Numbered from the stretch's first letter, positions 38,707 to 47,623 are shown. The stretch is 64,000 bases of DNA from Caldicellulosiruptor danielii (GCF_034343125.1 NZ_CP139957.1:1730001-1794000); one strand, 5' to 3'. Notes: generated from the letters alone by a model not told the origin. Numbers and translations are program-made.

Positions 38707-38735
38707 AGGAGGTTCGTCTATCTAACGAACCTCCT
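38707..38735 (+). terminator. Hairpin between peptide gene and maturase gene
   Basis: AGGAGGTTCGT (38707-38717) pairs with ACGAACCTCCT (38725-38735), 11 bp perfect, seven-base loop. No strong T run follows, so it is more likely a leaky terminator or 3' stabiliser that raises precursor over enzyme expression. Confidence 0.6.
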
Positions 38736-38784
38736 TCTTCACATAAAATTAATAATAACTATAAATTAAGGAAGTGAAAATTTA

Positions 38785-39830
38785 ATGAATAGAATTTTAA
38801 AAGCACCAGAACTTGTAAGTTGGGAAATAACAAATCAATGCAATTTAAGATGTGATTATTGTTCAAATGATGACAATTTCTATAATTCATCTCTACCTCT
38901 TTCTACTGAGGAATGTAAAAAGATTATAGATAATTTACATAAAGCCGAAGTTTTTAGAATAAACATCGAAGGCGGAGAACCTTTTTTGAGAAATGATCTG
39001 TTAGAAATAATAGGATATTTAAATGAAAAAGGTTATATCCCTAAAATAGCAACTAATGGAACATTAATTACAAGAGAATTAGCCAAAGAACTTGCAAATT
39101 ATAAAATATCAACATTACAAATAAGTTTAGATGCTCCAAATAAAGAATGCTACTCTAATATAAGAGGTTCTAAAATTTATTTTGACAAAATTTTAGAAAA
39201 CATTGAATATTTAAAAGAATTTAAAATACCGATTTGCCTTTCAATGGTGTTGCTGAAGACAAATATTAATTTAGTGGAGGATTTTATAATATTTGCTAAA
39301 AAAATTAAAGTAAATAGTGTTAGATTTATAGATTTTATTCCTAATTCAGAAGAAAAAATGTTGTTAGTCCCTTCAAGTGAAGAAATTAAAAAAGCTTATA
39401 TTACAATAAACAAATTTGAAAATACATCTGAGTTTAAAATCATAAAGCCATATAAGTTACTCAGCACTTTAATATTTGACCAAAAAAATGAAAAAACTAT
39501 TCGAACTTTACTTTACTTCGATGGATTAACAGGGAAAAAAAGGTTATATGTGAAGCGGCAAATATTATAGCTCATATAAAAGCCAATGGAAATATTACAC
39601 CATGTGTTTTTTTTAGAGAAAAAGAATTTATTGCAGGAAACATTTTGCAACATGATTTTCAATATCTTTGGAATTATTCTCCAGTCTTCAATCTCTTTAG
39701 AGAACTTTCCAATGACAATTGTCCTTACTGTGTTTACTTTAGCACTTGTATGGGTGGTTGCAGAGCTCTTGCTTTTTATGTTAATAAAAATCTTAATGGT
39801 ATTGATAGTCGATGCTGGTATAATACATAA
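38785..39830 (+). CDS. Radical SAM/SPASM peptide maturase, frameshifted as sequenced
   Basis: The first part carries NQCNLRCDYCSN (Cys 19, 23, 26) for the SAM-binding cluster, the GGEP motif in INIEGGEPFL and the usual TIM-barrel segments. The frame stops at 39570, shortly after a run of seven A's (39535-39541). With eight A's the frame continues as KVICEAANIIAHIKANGNITPCVFF and ends with CPYCVYF, CMGGC and a final Cys in DSRCWYNT, a complete SPASM domain for auxiliary clusters, stopping at 39830. The whole protein would be 348 residues. It probably modifies the adjacent peptide by a radical mechanism (thioether or C-C crosslink); the exact reaction is unknown. Confidence 0.85.
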
Positions 39831-39849
39831 AATGGAGGTTTAAGTTGCA

Positions 39850-40121
39850 ATGTTCAAAAAAATGAATTTATCAATATAAGGCAAGAAAGTGAAGAAGAAT
39901 ATATTTTCATCAACACAAAAACGGGTGAAACTTTCTTAATAAACGATATAGGGTATATCATTTTTGAATGTGCTCTCAAATCTAAGAGCATGACTGAATT
40001 AGTAAAAAATGTTTGTCAAAAGACTAACGATGACATTGAAAAATCTACAAAAACTATAGAAAACTTTTTAAAAATTCTATTAGAGAAAAACATTCTAATT
40101 CAGGGAGATATTACAGAATGA
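39850..40121 (+). CDS. PqqD-like RiPP recognition element (RRE) protein, frameshifted as sequenced
   Basis: From the ATG at 39850 the frame stops after nine codons, because a run of A's (39856-39862) has seven bases; with eight it reads through 90 residues. The restored product has the PqqD pattern: a beta hairpin YIFINTKTGETFLIND, then IGYIIFECALKSKSMTELV and a winged-helix end ENFLKILLEKNILI. Such proteins bind the leader peptide and deliver it to the radical SAM enzyme. The stop overlaps the exporter start as ATGA. GGAGG lies eleven bases before the ATG. This gene is easily missed because no frame is open from a normal start. Confidence 0.75.
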
Positions 40122-41299
40122 AAAATAATAGAAATGCTATTAACTTGTTATGCTCTCAATTTATATCAGAAATTGGAAATTGGATTGATAGAGTTGCTTT
40201 ACTTACTTTAGTGTATAGTGTTAGCAAGTCAAATTTAAAAATGTCCATTCTTTCTATTTTAATGCTATTACCTGCTGTTATATTTGGTATTCCATTTGGG
40301 AAAATAATTGATTTATCAAACAAAAAAACAATTTTGGTATTTGGAGATATTTCGAGAGCTTTATTAGTAATTTTAGTACCTTTTTCAACTAATTATGTAT
40401 TTTTGATTGTATTTATAATATCTTCCATCACCGCTATTTATGAAAATACAAGAAATAGTATAATTCCAGAACTAATTACCAAAGAAGAAATACGTAAAAT
40501 TAACAGTCTTAGTAGCTCATTAAATTCTATTATGATGGTTGTTGGACCCTCTATAGGTGGATTATTAACTTCTTACCTTGATTTAAAATACTGTTTTTTC
40601 ATTGATTCATTTACTTTTCTTGTTTCTGCTATTTTTATTTCTCAAATTTCATACCATAAACACAAAAGCACAGAGAACCGAAATGAAAATATAAGATATT
40701 TGGAATTCTTAGAATATCTGAGATCTAATTTCATCATAAAAAGTTTAATAATTCTCAATGGTTTAATTGGTCTATTTGCTGGAATTCTGAACGGACTGTT
40801 AATTGTTTATGTGATTAATTATTTACATACTGATTCAAAAGGATATGGTTTTATTCTGACATCAAAAGGAATTGCAATGGTTATTACTTCTCTTCTCATT
40901 TACAAATATTTAAAAACGATAAAAAACGAAACTCTTCTTTTGACAGGAGTAATAGGTTTGGGAATTTCTATCATCCTATTTTCATTAAATAACATTTTTG
41001 AATTTGCTCTTCTCATCCATTTTGCAAATGGAATTTGTAACTCATTTGTTGCCATTGCTCGAACTACTTTAATTCAAGAAAATTGTAACAAGATATTTTT
41101 AGGAAGAGTTTTTAGCTTTAATTCAATAGTGGGGAATATTTCCTCAATTATTTCATTATTAATTGGAGGAATTATATCTAATACTATATCAGTTAAGATA
41201 ATTTTCTTAACCAGCGGAATTAGCATTACACTAATAGGAATGATTTATCTTATTAATTTATCAAAAAACTGTCATAAAATACTTCAACACAGCAGATAA
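40118..41299 (+). CDS. Major facilitator superfamily transporter, probable peptide exporter
   Basis: 393 residues with about twelve membrane segments. The MFS loop motif between helices 2 and 3 is recognisable as GKIIDLSNKKTILVFGD, followed by ALLVILVPF. It resembles bacterial MFS drug or macrolide efflux proteins. The start overlaps the PqqD-like stop by four bases, so it belongs to the peptide operon and is the natural candidate to export the modified peptide; a drug efflux role independent of it is possible. Confidence 0.8.
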   Translation: MKNNRNAINLLCSQFISEIGNWIDRVALLTLVYSVSKSNLKMSILSILMLLPAVIFGIPFGKIIDLSNKKTILVFGDISRALLVILVPFSTNYVFLIVFIISSITAIYENTRNSIIPELITKEEIRKINSLSSSLNSIMMVVGPSIGGLLTSYLDLKYCFFIDSFTFLVSAIFISQISYHKHKSTENRNENIRYLEFLEYLRSNFIIKSLIILNGLIGLFAGILNGLLIVYVINYLHTDSKGYGFILTSKGIAMVITSLLIYKYLKTIKNETLLLTGVIGLGISIILFSLNNIFEFALLIHFANGICNSFVAIARTTLIQENCNKIFLGRVFSFNSIVGNISSIISLLIGGIISNTISVKIIFLTSGISITLIGMIYLINLSKNCHKILQHSR

Positions 41300-41326
41300 A
41301 ATAATACACACAATCTTTTTTAATAG

Positions 41327-41356
41327 CGAGGCTACACAAAATAGTTTGTAGCCTCG
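41327..41356. terminator. Bidirectional terminator between MFS gene and M18 peptidase
   Basis: CGAGGCTACA (41327-41336) pairs with TGTAGCCTCG (41347-41356), and inner A/T pairs extend the stem; TAAAACTTTT follows on the plus strand and T-rich sequence on the minus. Confidence 0.75.
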
Positions 41357-41364
41357 TAAAACTT

Positions 41365-42792
41365 TTATATAAACCTCTTCAAAAACTCTCTATAAAACTT
41401 ATAAGTCATATACACATCAATCTTACTTGTTATCTCAAATGTTGAGTGCATAGACAAAATTGGAACGCCTGAGTCTATTACATTTATCATTTTTCTTGCA
41501 ATAAACATTGCAATTGTGCCGCCACCGCCTTGGTCAACTTTACCTAAAAGTCCTGTCTGCCAGCAAATGTTATTTGAGTTCAAAAAATTTCTGATTTTGC
41601 CCACATACTCTGCTGTTGCTTCTGAACCACTGTATTTGCCTCTAACCCCTGTATACTTTTCAATTGTAACACCGTGACCAATCAATGTTGAATTGAGCTT
41701 GTCATAAGCACCTTCATATGTTGGGTCCAGTGCTGCTGCAACATCACCTGAAATTGCTGCAGAGTTCTCAAAACAAATAGCTAAATCAAGGCTATCGGAA
41801 TATTCACCCAATGCTTTCATTAGTTTTGCTACACAAGAGTCAAAAAAGTTTGATTCAGCACTTGATATTCCTACACTTCCTATCTCCTCTTTGTCAACCA
41901 AATAAACTATTGCAGTTTTCTCTGGAATTTCATCTATTGAAAAGATACCTTCTGCTGCCAAAAAACTGCACGCTCTGTCATCCTGACCATATGCACCAAT
42001 TAAGCTTCTGTCAAGCCCCACATCACGTGCTTTTGCAGCTGGCACAACTTCAATGTCAGCCGAAATAAGATCCTCTTCTGTAATACCATATTTTTCATTT
42101 AGAATTTTCAAGATATTAAGTTTTACCTTTTCTTTCACCTTCTCATCATTAAACGGCATACTTCCTATGAGCACATTCAAATTTTCTGCCGGAATTGCCT
42201 CGTTTGCTTTTTTCTGAAGCTGCTCAGAAGATAAATGCACAAGGAGGTCTGTTATATAAAAAACAGGGTCACTTTCATCTTCACCAATTGTAATCTTCAC
42301 TTTTGAACCATCACTTTTTACAACAACACCGTGGATGCTAAGGGGCACATTTACCCAGTGATATTTTTTAATGCCACCATAGTAGTGTGTCTTCAAAAGT
42401 GCAAGCTCATTTAACTCATATAGTGGCTTTGGCTTTAAGTCAAGTCGTGGAGAATCTATATGGGTACCTATCAGATTAAACCCTTCCTTTAAAGGTTTTT
42501 TGCCTATATGAGCAAGCAAGATGCTTTTGCTATTGTTTACAAAATATACCTTATCACCTGGCTTTAATTCTTGAATATTATTGTTAAATTCTTTATATCC
42601 TTTTTCTTCAGCTCTTTCTATGAAATATTCAACTGCTTCTCTTTCTGTCTTTGCACAGTTCAAAAAGTGCTTATACTTTTCTGCCAACTCAAAAACAAAA
42701 GGTTTTTCTTCTTCCTTTAAAACTTCCCACGCATTTTTAGAAGTGTAGGACAGCTTTTCATAAAGTTCTTGGCCATAAGACTTCTCGCTCAT
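41365..42792 (-). CDS. M18-family aminopeptidase
   Basis: 475 residues. Metal ligands can be seen in GTHIDSPRLDLKP (His), GAYGQDDRACS (Asp), VDKEEIGSVGISSAE (Glu pair), a conserved Asp in SGDVAAALDPTYEG and a C-terminal His in LSMHSTFEITSKID. It forms large cytosolic complexes that trim N-terminal residues from peptides. GGAGG precedes the ATG. Convergent with the peptide operon, separate transcript. Confidence 0.92.
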   Translation of the reverse strand: MSEKSYGQELYEKLSYTSKNAWEVLKEEEKPFVFELAEKYKHFLNCAKTEREAVEYFIERAEEKGYKEFNNNIQELKPGDKVYFVNNSKSILLAHIGKKPLKEGFNLIGTHIDSPRLDLKPKPLYELNELALLKTHYYGGIKKYHWVNVPLSIHGVVVKSDGSKVKITIGEDESDPVFYITDLLVHLSSEQLQKKANEAIPAENLNVLIGSMPFNDEKVKEKVKLNILKILNEKYGITEEDLISADIEVVPAAKARDVGLDRSLIGAYGQDDRACSFLAAEGIFSIDEIPEKTAIVYLVDKEEIGSVGISSAESNFFDSCVAKLMKALGEYSDSLDLAICFENSAAISGDVAAALDPTYEGAYDKLNSTLIGHGVTIEKYTGVRGKYSGSEATAEYVGKIRNFLNSNNICWQTGLLGKVDQGGGGTIAMFIARKMINVIDSGVPILSMHSTFEITSKIDVYMTYKFYREFLKRFI

Positions 42793-42998
42793 AGTCTTTT
42801 ACCTCCAATATTTTAGTGTCGAAAATGCCAAGTTCCTATTTAAATATTTTTTAGCTTCATACAAACTATGATATCACAATTCTCTGTTTTTGGGTATTAA
42901 TTTTAATGTAAGAGCTGATAAGACATTTTTGTCATTCACCACTTTAGAAAATATTTCATAAAATTACTTGAGAAGAAAGGTGTGAAAGGCAGCACAAA

Positions 42999-44213
42999 AT
43001 GAAAAATGCAAGGGAAATACTCAAATACATAGGACCAGGTCTTCTTGTCACAGTAGGATTTATCGACCCTGGAAACTGGGCATCAAATGTGGCTGCTGGC
43101 AGTAGTTTTGGTTTAAAGCTTTTGTGGGTAGTTTTACTATCAACCATAATCTTGATAGTGCTTCAGCACAACGCAGCCCATCTTGGCATTGCATCAGGTC
43201 TTTGCTTGGCTGAAGCAACTTCAATCTATCTTAATAAGTATCTTGCAATGGCTGTACTTTCATCTGCAATGTTGGCAACAGTCTCAACTGCTATGGCAGA
43301 AATCTTAGGCGCGTCAATTGCCCTTGAGATGCTTTTTAAAATTCCTATTAAGCTTGGGTGTTTAATCATCTTGCCTTTTACCATATTTTTCTTATTTTCT
43401 AACTCATATAAAAAGGTTGAAAGGTGGATAATTGCGTTTGTATCTCTGATAGGTCTTTCTTTTTTGATAGAGCTTTTTCTTGTGAAGGTTTCTGTAAAAG
43501 ATGTAGTTTTTGGGTGGATAAAGCCATATATTCCATCTGGATCTTTAATGGTTGTTCTTTCAATCCTTGGTGCAGTTGTGATGCCACACAATCTGTTTTT
43601 GCATTCTGAAATAATTCAGAGCAGGCAGTGGAACACTCAAGACGAAAAGATAATAAAACATCAGCTTAAATTTGAGTTTGTTGACACACTCTTTTCAATG
43701 TTTATCGGATTTTTAATTAATAGCAGCATGATTATAATAGCTCATGCAACTTTTTACACAAAAGGTATCATTGTTGAATCGCTACCACAGGCTCAGCAGA
43801 TGTTAAAGCCTATTTTGGGAAATTTCTCTGCAACAATTTTTGCATTTGCCCTATTGCTTTCTGGCATCTCTTCAAGCATTACAGCTGCGTTTACAGGCGG
43901 AACAATCATGGCAGGGTTCTATAGAAGACCTTATAACATTGAAGAGCTGCCAACAAAGATTGGAATTATCATTCCATTGGTTTTAGCATCCATTATTATA
44001 CTTTTTATCTCAAATCCGTTCAAAGCTCTGATAATTTCACAGATGCTTTTGAGTATGCAGCTGCCAATCACAATCATTCTTCAAATTTATCTGACATCGT
44101 CCAAAAAAGTCATGGGGAAATTCGCAAACTCTTTAGTAGATAAAATAATTCTTGGAATTGTAGCAGCAGTTGTAATAGGACTCGATGTTTTTCTGATAGT
44201 TACTTCTCTATAA
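42999..44213 (+). CDS. mntH: Nramp-family divalent metal transporter
   Basis: 404 residues, eleven or so membrane segments. Helix 1 has VTVGFIDPGNWASN with the D-P-G-N metal site; helix 6 has VVMPHNLFLHSE with the M-P-H-N motif. The presence of the methionine suggests Mn(II)/Fe(II) selectivity. No riboswitch was seen upstream. Ends at a bidirectional terminator. Confidence 0.9.
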   Translation: MKNAREILKYIGPGLLVTVGFIDPGNWASNVAAGSSFGLKLLWVVLLSTIILIVLQHNAAHLGIASGLCLAEATSIYLNKYLAMAVLSSAMLATVSTAMAEILGASIALEMLFKIPIKLGCLIILPFTIFFLFSNSYKKVERWIIAFVSLIGLSFLIELFLVKVSVKDVVFGWIKPYIPSGSLMVVLSILGAVVMPHNLFLHSEIIQSRQWNTQDEKIIKHQLKFEFVDTLFSMFIGFLINSSMIIIAHATFYTKGIIVESLPQAQQMLKPILGNFSATIFAFALLLSGISSSITAAFTGGTIMAGFYRRPYNIEELPTKIGIIIPLVLASIIILFISNPFKALIISQMLLSMQLPITIILQIYLTSSKKVMGKFANSLVDKIILGIVAAVVIGLDVFLIVTSL

Positions 44214-44220
44214 AAACAAA

Positions 44221-44260
44221 AGTGGGCAGATGAAAGTATAAAATCATTTGTCTGCCCACT
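44221..44260. terminator. Bidirectional terminator
   Basis: AGTGGGCAGA (44221-44230) pairs perfectly with TCTGCCCACT (44251-44260), followed by TCTATTTTATTTTT on the plus strand; it serves the converging mntH and the small cysteine-rich gene. Confidence 0.8.
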
Positions 44261-44272
44261 TCTATTTTATTT

Positions 44273-44473
44273 TTATTTCCTTGAAGAATAGTCGCGAATA
44301 AAATTCTCTATCGAACGGTCATATGTTCTTTCTGCTTCTTTTGAAAAATAGCAAGCAGGAAGCTGTCCATTTTTCCTATGATAGTGCAAACACTCGCAGC
44401 ATCTTCCCTTTCTTGGGCACGGTTCATAAGTACATGTGCAGATTGAAAGGTTTTTTGAAAGTGTGCACTCCAT
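44273..44473 (-). CDS. Small cysteine-rich protein, DUF6485-like
   Basis: 66 residues with cysteines in MECTLSKNLSICTCTYEPCPRKGRCCECLHYH and CYFSKEAE, enough to bind zinc or a cluster. Genes of this kind are found in many clostridia; no function is known. GGGGGAAAAAGG precedes the ATG. It starts 19 bases after the B12-type radical SAM gene and may be co-transcribed with it. Confidence 0.65.
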   Translation of the reverse strand: MECTLSKNLSICTCTYEPCPRKGRCCECLHYHRKNGQLPACYFSKEAERTYDRSIENFIRDYSSRK

Positions 44474-44492
44474 ATTACCTTTTTCCCCCTTT

Positions 44493-46097
44493 TTACTGAA
44501 GTTTTATTTTCTTTACTTTTTCTTCGAAAAAGATGTATAAAAAATCTCCACTTTCAATTTTATTATCTTCTATAAACCTTTCAATGTCAAATCCGAATAT
44601 GCAAGCCCTTGATCTTCTTATAATCTCTTTTGGTTCTCTGAGGTCTTGGTATCTTGTTGCTTGATATATTGCTTGTTTAATTTTCTCCCTTTCCTCCTTG
44701 GATATTGCCAACTCTTCAGGTAAAAATTCTTCTGGAAACCTTCTTAGAATGTCAAATCTGAACAGGTTATTCAATATATTTATATCAAAATCAAAATTCT
44801 CTTTTATGGCTCTGTAGAGATCTTTTACAAATTCCCTTGTGTTTAGATTATCTACCTTACTTGAGAGCTTTTCAAAAAATTCTGAGGGAGAGATTTTCTG
44901 AAAAATGTATCTTAAAGTAAAATAGAGGTACTGCCTGTTGTAAACTTTGTCTATCAAATCTTCTATCTTTTTAAGCTTATAAATCTCTTCAAAGCTAATG
45001 AAGCTATTTGAGATAACCTCATACGGTGGATCTTTGAAAAACTCATAATTGTATTTAGCTGCTTCTTCTCTTATCTTTGTCCCTTTTAACATTTTCAAAA
45101 ATCCAAGCTGAACCTCATCAGCAAAATACAATATAGTTTTATCAAGACTTCTTTTAAAACTCAAAAAATCTTCATATGGCAGGCCCGCTATTAAGTCAAG
45201 ATGAACAATGGCTTTTTTGTTTTCCATAAGCTTTTTCAAGTTTTTATCAATTCTATCTATGTCATAAAATCTATCTATTGCATCAAGAGTTTGTGGGTTG
45301 AAACTCTGAAGACCTATTTCAAGTCTGAAGAGGTTATCTTTTGAAGTATTTATTGCAGTGATAATGTCACTATCTAAAAGTGTTGGGTCTATTTCAAAGT
45401 GTATTTGAGTAGCTTGCGACTTTTGTTTACAAAACTCTATTATTTTTATTGTTCTTTCTTTGTTTGCGTTAAATGTCCTGTCAACAAACTTTATAAGTCT
45501 TACTTGTTTTTTAAAAAGATAGTCAAGCTCTTCAAAGACTTTTTCAAGAGGCGCAAATCGAACACCTTTTTCAATGGAAGAAAGACAATACGAACATCTA
45601 AAAGGGCAGCCTCTGCTGCTTTCATAATAATAGATTCTGCTGGTATTTAATTTTTCATCTTTGTATGCAAAAGGAAGCTTACTCAAGTCAAACGGCGGAT
45701 ACTCTTTTTGGGTATATTGCTTGCCAGCTGCAATATGCTCACATAAATCTAAAAAAGGGTGCTCTCCCTCTCCTTTGATTATTATGTCAACAAACTTCCA
45801 TTCATCAAGGCTGTCAAAATACACCTCTGGCCCACCAAGAATTATTTTTATGTCTCTTCTTGCCTTTTTTAACCCTTCAACAAGCTTTTCGACAAAACTC
45901 CTGTTCCAGATATATGTTGAAATTGCAACATATTCGGGCTTTCTACTCAAAATTTCATAAAGTACATCTTGCAAAGGTTGATTAATATTAAACTCGACAT
46001 ATTCACAAGGATAGTTTTCTTTACAGAGCTGATAAAGGTATCTGACTGCTAAATTTGTATGAACATACTTTGAGTTTACTGCAACAAGCAGGATCAT
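44493..46097 (-). CDS. Radical SAM protein with B12-binding domain (DUF4080 type)
   Basis: 534 residues. The N-terminal cobalamin-binding-like domain has LVAVNSKYVHTNLAVRYL and ILGGPEVYFDS; the radical SAM core has ESSRGCPFRCSYCLSS (C-x3-C-x2-C) near residue 172. The C-terminal ~150 residues match the DUF4080 extension. It belongs to the class of methyltransferase-like or rearranging B12/SAM enzymes whose substrates are mostly unknown. No biosynthetic partners are next to it. Confidence 0.82.
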   Translation of the reverse strand: MILLVAVNSKYVHTNLAVRYLYQLCKENYPCEYVEFNINQPLQDVLYEILSRKPEYVAISTYIWNRSFVEKLVEGLKKARRDIKIILGGPEVYFDSLDEWKFVDIIIKGEGEHPFLDLCEHIAAGKQYTQKEYPPFDLSKLPFAYKDEKLNTSRIYYYESSRGCPFRCSYCLSSIEKGVRFAPLEKVFEELDYLFKKQVRLIKFVDRTFNANKERTIKIIEFCKQKSQATQIHFEIDPTLLDSDIITAINTSKDNLFRLEIGLQSFNPQTLDAIDRFYDIDRIDKNLKKLMENKKAIVHLDLIAGLPYEDFLSFKRSLDKTILYFADEVQLGFLKMLKGTKIREEAAKYNYEFFKDPPYEVISNSFISFEEIYKLKKIEDLIDKVYNRQYLYFTLRYIFQKISPSEFFEKLSSKVDNLNTREFVKDLYRAIKENFDFDINILNNLFRFDILRRFPEEFLPEELAISKEEREKIKQAIYQATRYQDLREPKEIIRRSRACIFGFDIERFIEDNKIESGDFLYIFFEEKVKKIKLQ

Positions 46098-46180
46098 ATT
46101 GATTTCCCTTTCTGAATAATAATCAATTATCGTCTCATTATTATATCACAGTTTTTATTTCAAAAGAGCAAAAATAAAAA

Positions 46181-46198
46181 GGCAGGATTTTTCCTGCC
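46181..46198 (-). terminator. Terminator of the tusA-dsrE pair
   Basis: GGCAGGA (46181-46187) pairs with TCCTGCC (46192-46198); on the minus strand TTTTTATTTTT follows. Confidence 0.8.
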
Positions 46199-46223
46199 TC
46201 TATTAGTTAAAGATTCCTATGAC

Positions 46224-46700
46224 TTAGATAAACAAATTCACACCTGCTTCACCTGCCTCACCAAGGTATGTGGCAACACCACCAATTTCAACACCGTCTA
46301 TTAACTCTTCCTTTTTTATCCCCATAACATCCATTGACATTGAACATGCAACCATCTTTATACCAAGCTCTTGTGCCTGCTTTATCATCTCAGGTAGCAT
46401 CATAACATTTTTCTTTCTCATCATATATTTCATAAGCTTCGGACCAATTCCTAAAAAGTTCATCTTGGAAAGTGGAAGTTTTTCAACCCCTTTTGGCATC
46501 ATAGCACCAAACATTTTTTCCAAAAAGGATTTTCCCTGTGCTTTCTTTTTAGCATCTCTCAAAACGTTCAAACCCCAGAATGTAAAAAACATTGTCACCT
46601 CATCGCCCATTGCAGCAGCACCAGTTGCAATTACAAATGCTGCCATAACCTTATCCATTTCGTTTGAAAACACAATGATTGTCTTTTTGTCTTCTCTCAT
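46224..46700 (-). CDS. DsrE/DsrF-like sulfur-relay protein
   Basis: 158 residues from the ATG preceded by GTGGGTG. KTIIVFSNEMDKVMAAFVIATGAAAMGDEVTMFFTFWGLN is the typical DsrE-family opening, and a cysteine in MVACSMSMDVMG is the likely persulfide carrier. The family moves sulfane sulfur together with TusA, which is encoded directly upstream. Role in sulfur oxidation or persulfide detoxification is inferred. Confidence 0.82.
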   Translation of the reverse strand: MREDKKTIIVFSNEMDKVMAAFVIATGAAAMGDEVTMFFTFWGLNVLRDAKKKAQGKSFLEKMFGAMMPKGVEKLPLSKMNFLGIGPKLMKYMMRKKNVMMLPEMIKQAQELGIKMVACSMSMDVMGIKKEELIDGVEIGGVATYLGEAGEAGVNLFI

Positions 46701-46717
46701 AATCTTTTCACCCACTT

Positions 46718-46942
46718 TTAAGCCTTTTTAATCTTTGCTTGAATTACACCATTTTCTTCTTTGAGCTCTAAAAGCTCATTCTTTGTTTTTTTGCACCAGC
46801 TCTCAACATCACGTTTGAACGCTGGGTCTGTCACTTCAATTGTTACAACATCTCCACTTTGTGCTTCTTTAATTTGTTTAAAAAGCTGGGTAATAGGTCC
46901 TGGACACTGAAGTCCTTTTGCATCAATAAAATATTCTGCCAT
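46718..46942 (-). CDS. TusA-family sulfurtransferase
   Basis: 74 residues: IDAKGLQCPGPITQLFKQIKEAQSGD contains the C-P-x-P persulfide motif near residue 13, followed by the two-stranded ending typical of TusA/SirA proteins. It passes persulfide sulfur to a partner, probably the DsrE-like protein encoded 17 bases downstream. GGAGGTG precedes the ATG. Confidence 0.9.
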   Translation of the reverse strand: MAEYFIDAKGLQCPGPITQLFKQIKEAQSGDVVTIEVTDPAFKRDVESWCKKTKNELLELKEENGVIQAKIKKA

Positions 46943-47120
46943 CTTGACTACACCTCCACAAACTTTTATCTTCTTTTTATATTGTTACTATATCTGCATG
47001 AGATTTATTTAAAAAAGCTCTTTAAAAAATTTTGAAATTAGATTGTTAAAATAATAACATTTTAAAACACAAAAGCTTTTAAGCATTCAAAAGGAGAAAA
47101 ATAGATACCAACTTTTCTAT

Positions 47121-47378
47121 TTAGCTCAAAAATTTCATCATTATATTCAAAATCTTTTGAACTTGAACCTTGTTCTCAACATCTGATAAGCACTTTTTAG
47201 CATGGTTTTCTATTATAAAATACCCCACTTTTTCCAAAGCTTTCTTGACAGCAATTATCTGTAGCATAACCTCTTCACATTCTTTTTCTTCTTCCACCAT
47301 CTTGATAATTCCTTCAATATGCCCTTTGATATTTTTTAGTCTTGAAAGAATCTCTTCTTTCCTTTCACTTTCAGGCAA
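47121..47378 (-). CDS. CsoR/CstR-family (DUF156) metal- or persulfide-sensing repressor
   Basis: 85 residues, all-helical: EILSRLKNIKGHIEGIIKMVEEEKECEEVMLQI, then ENHAKKCLSD. One Cys in the second helix and an H-x3-C pair in the third would form the copper site of CsoR; the same cysteine pair in CstR senses persulfide. The neighbouring TusA/DsrE genes favour a sulfur sensor, the His keeps copper possible. TTG start five bases after GGTGAGG; it follows the ferredoxin gene by 11 bases. Confidence 0.8.
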   Translation of the reverse strand: MPESERKEEILSRLKNIKGHIEGIIKMVEEEKECEEVMLQIIAVKKALEKVGYFIIENHAKKCLSDVENKVQVQKILNIMMKFLS

Positions 47379-47389
47379 TTAAGCCTCAC

Positions 47390-47593
47390 CTACTCTTCAA
47401 CAATCTTTATAGCTCCCTGCGGACAAAACTTCGTACATACGCCGCATCCTGTACATTTTTCCTTGTCAATTTCAATTTCAACATCAAAAAATCCTCTTAC
47501 GTTTCTTTTTATTGCATTAAATTTGCACGAACGCGAAGAAGGACAAAAAGGTGACCTGTCACACATGTTTCTGTCCAGTACTGCTTTTCTCAT
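47390..47593 (-). CDS. Ferredoxin-type 4Fe-4S protein with extra cysteine motif
   Basis: 67 residues from the ATG that lies downstream of the promoter at 47664-47692; the reading continues further upstream but that part would not be transcribed. NMCDRSPFCPSSRSCKFNAI holds three cysteines, and DKEKCTGCGVCTKFCPQGAIKI is a standard [4Fe-4S] motif. The first set is one short of a classic second cluster. GGAAGGAG is 13 bases upstream, longer than ideal. Co-transcribed with the CsoR/CstR-like regulator. Confidence 0.7.
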   Translation of the reverse strand: MRKAVLDRNMCDRSPFCPSSRSCKFNAIKRNVRGFFDVEIEIDKEKCTGCGVCTKFCPQGAIKIVEE

Positions 47594-47623
47594 TCTTCTT
47601 TTTATTCTCCTTCCTAAGTTGCT

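Noticed and set aside
39586-39843. Separate 85-residue gene after the radical SAM frame
   Set aside because: The proper reading there is the SPASM end of the radical SAM protein in the next frame; this reading covers its cysteines out of frame.
42793-42998. Riboswitch before the Nramp transporter
   Set aside because: No manganese-riboswitch-like conserved elements could be recognised in this gap.
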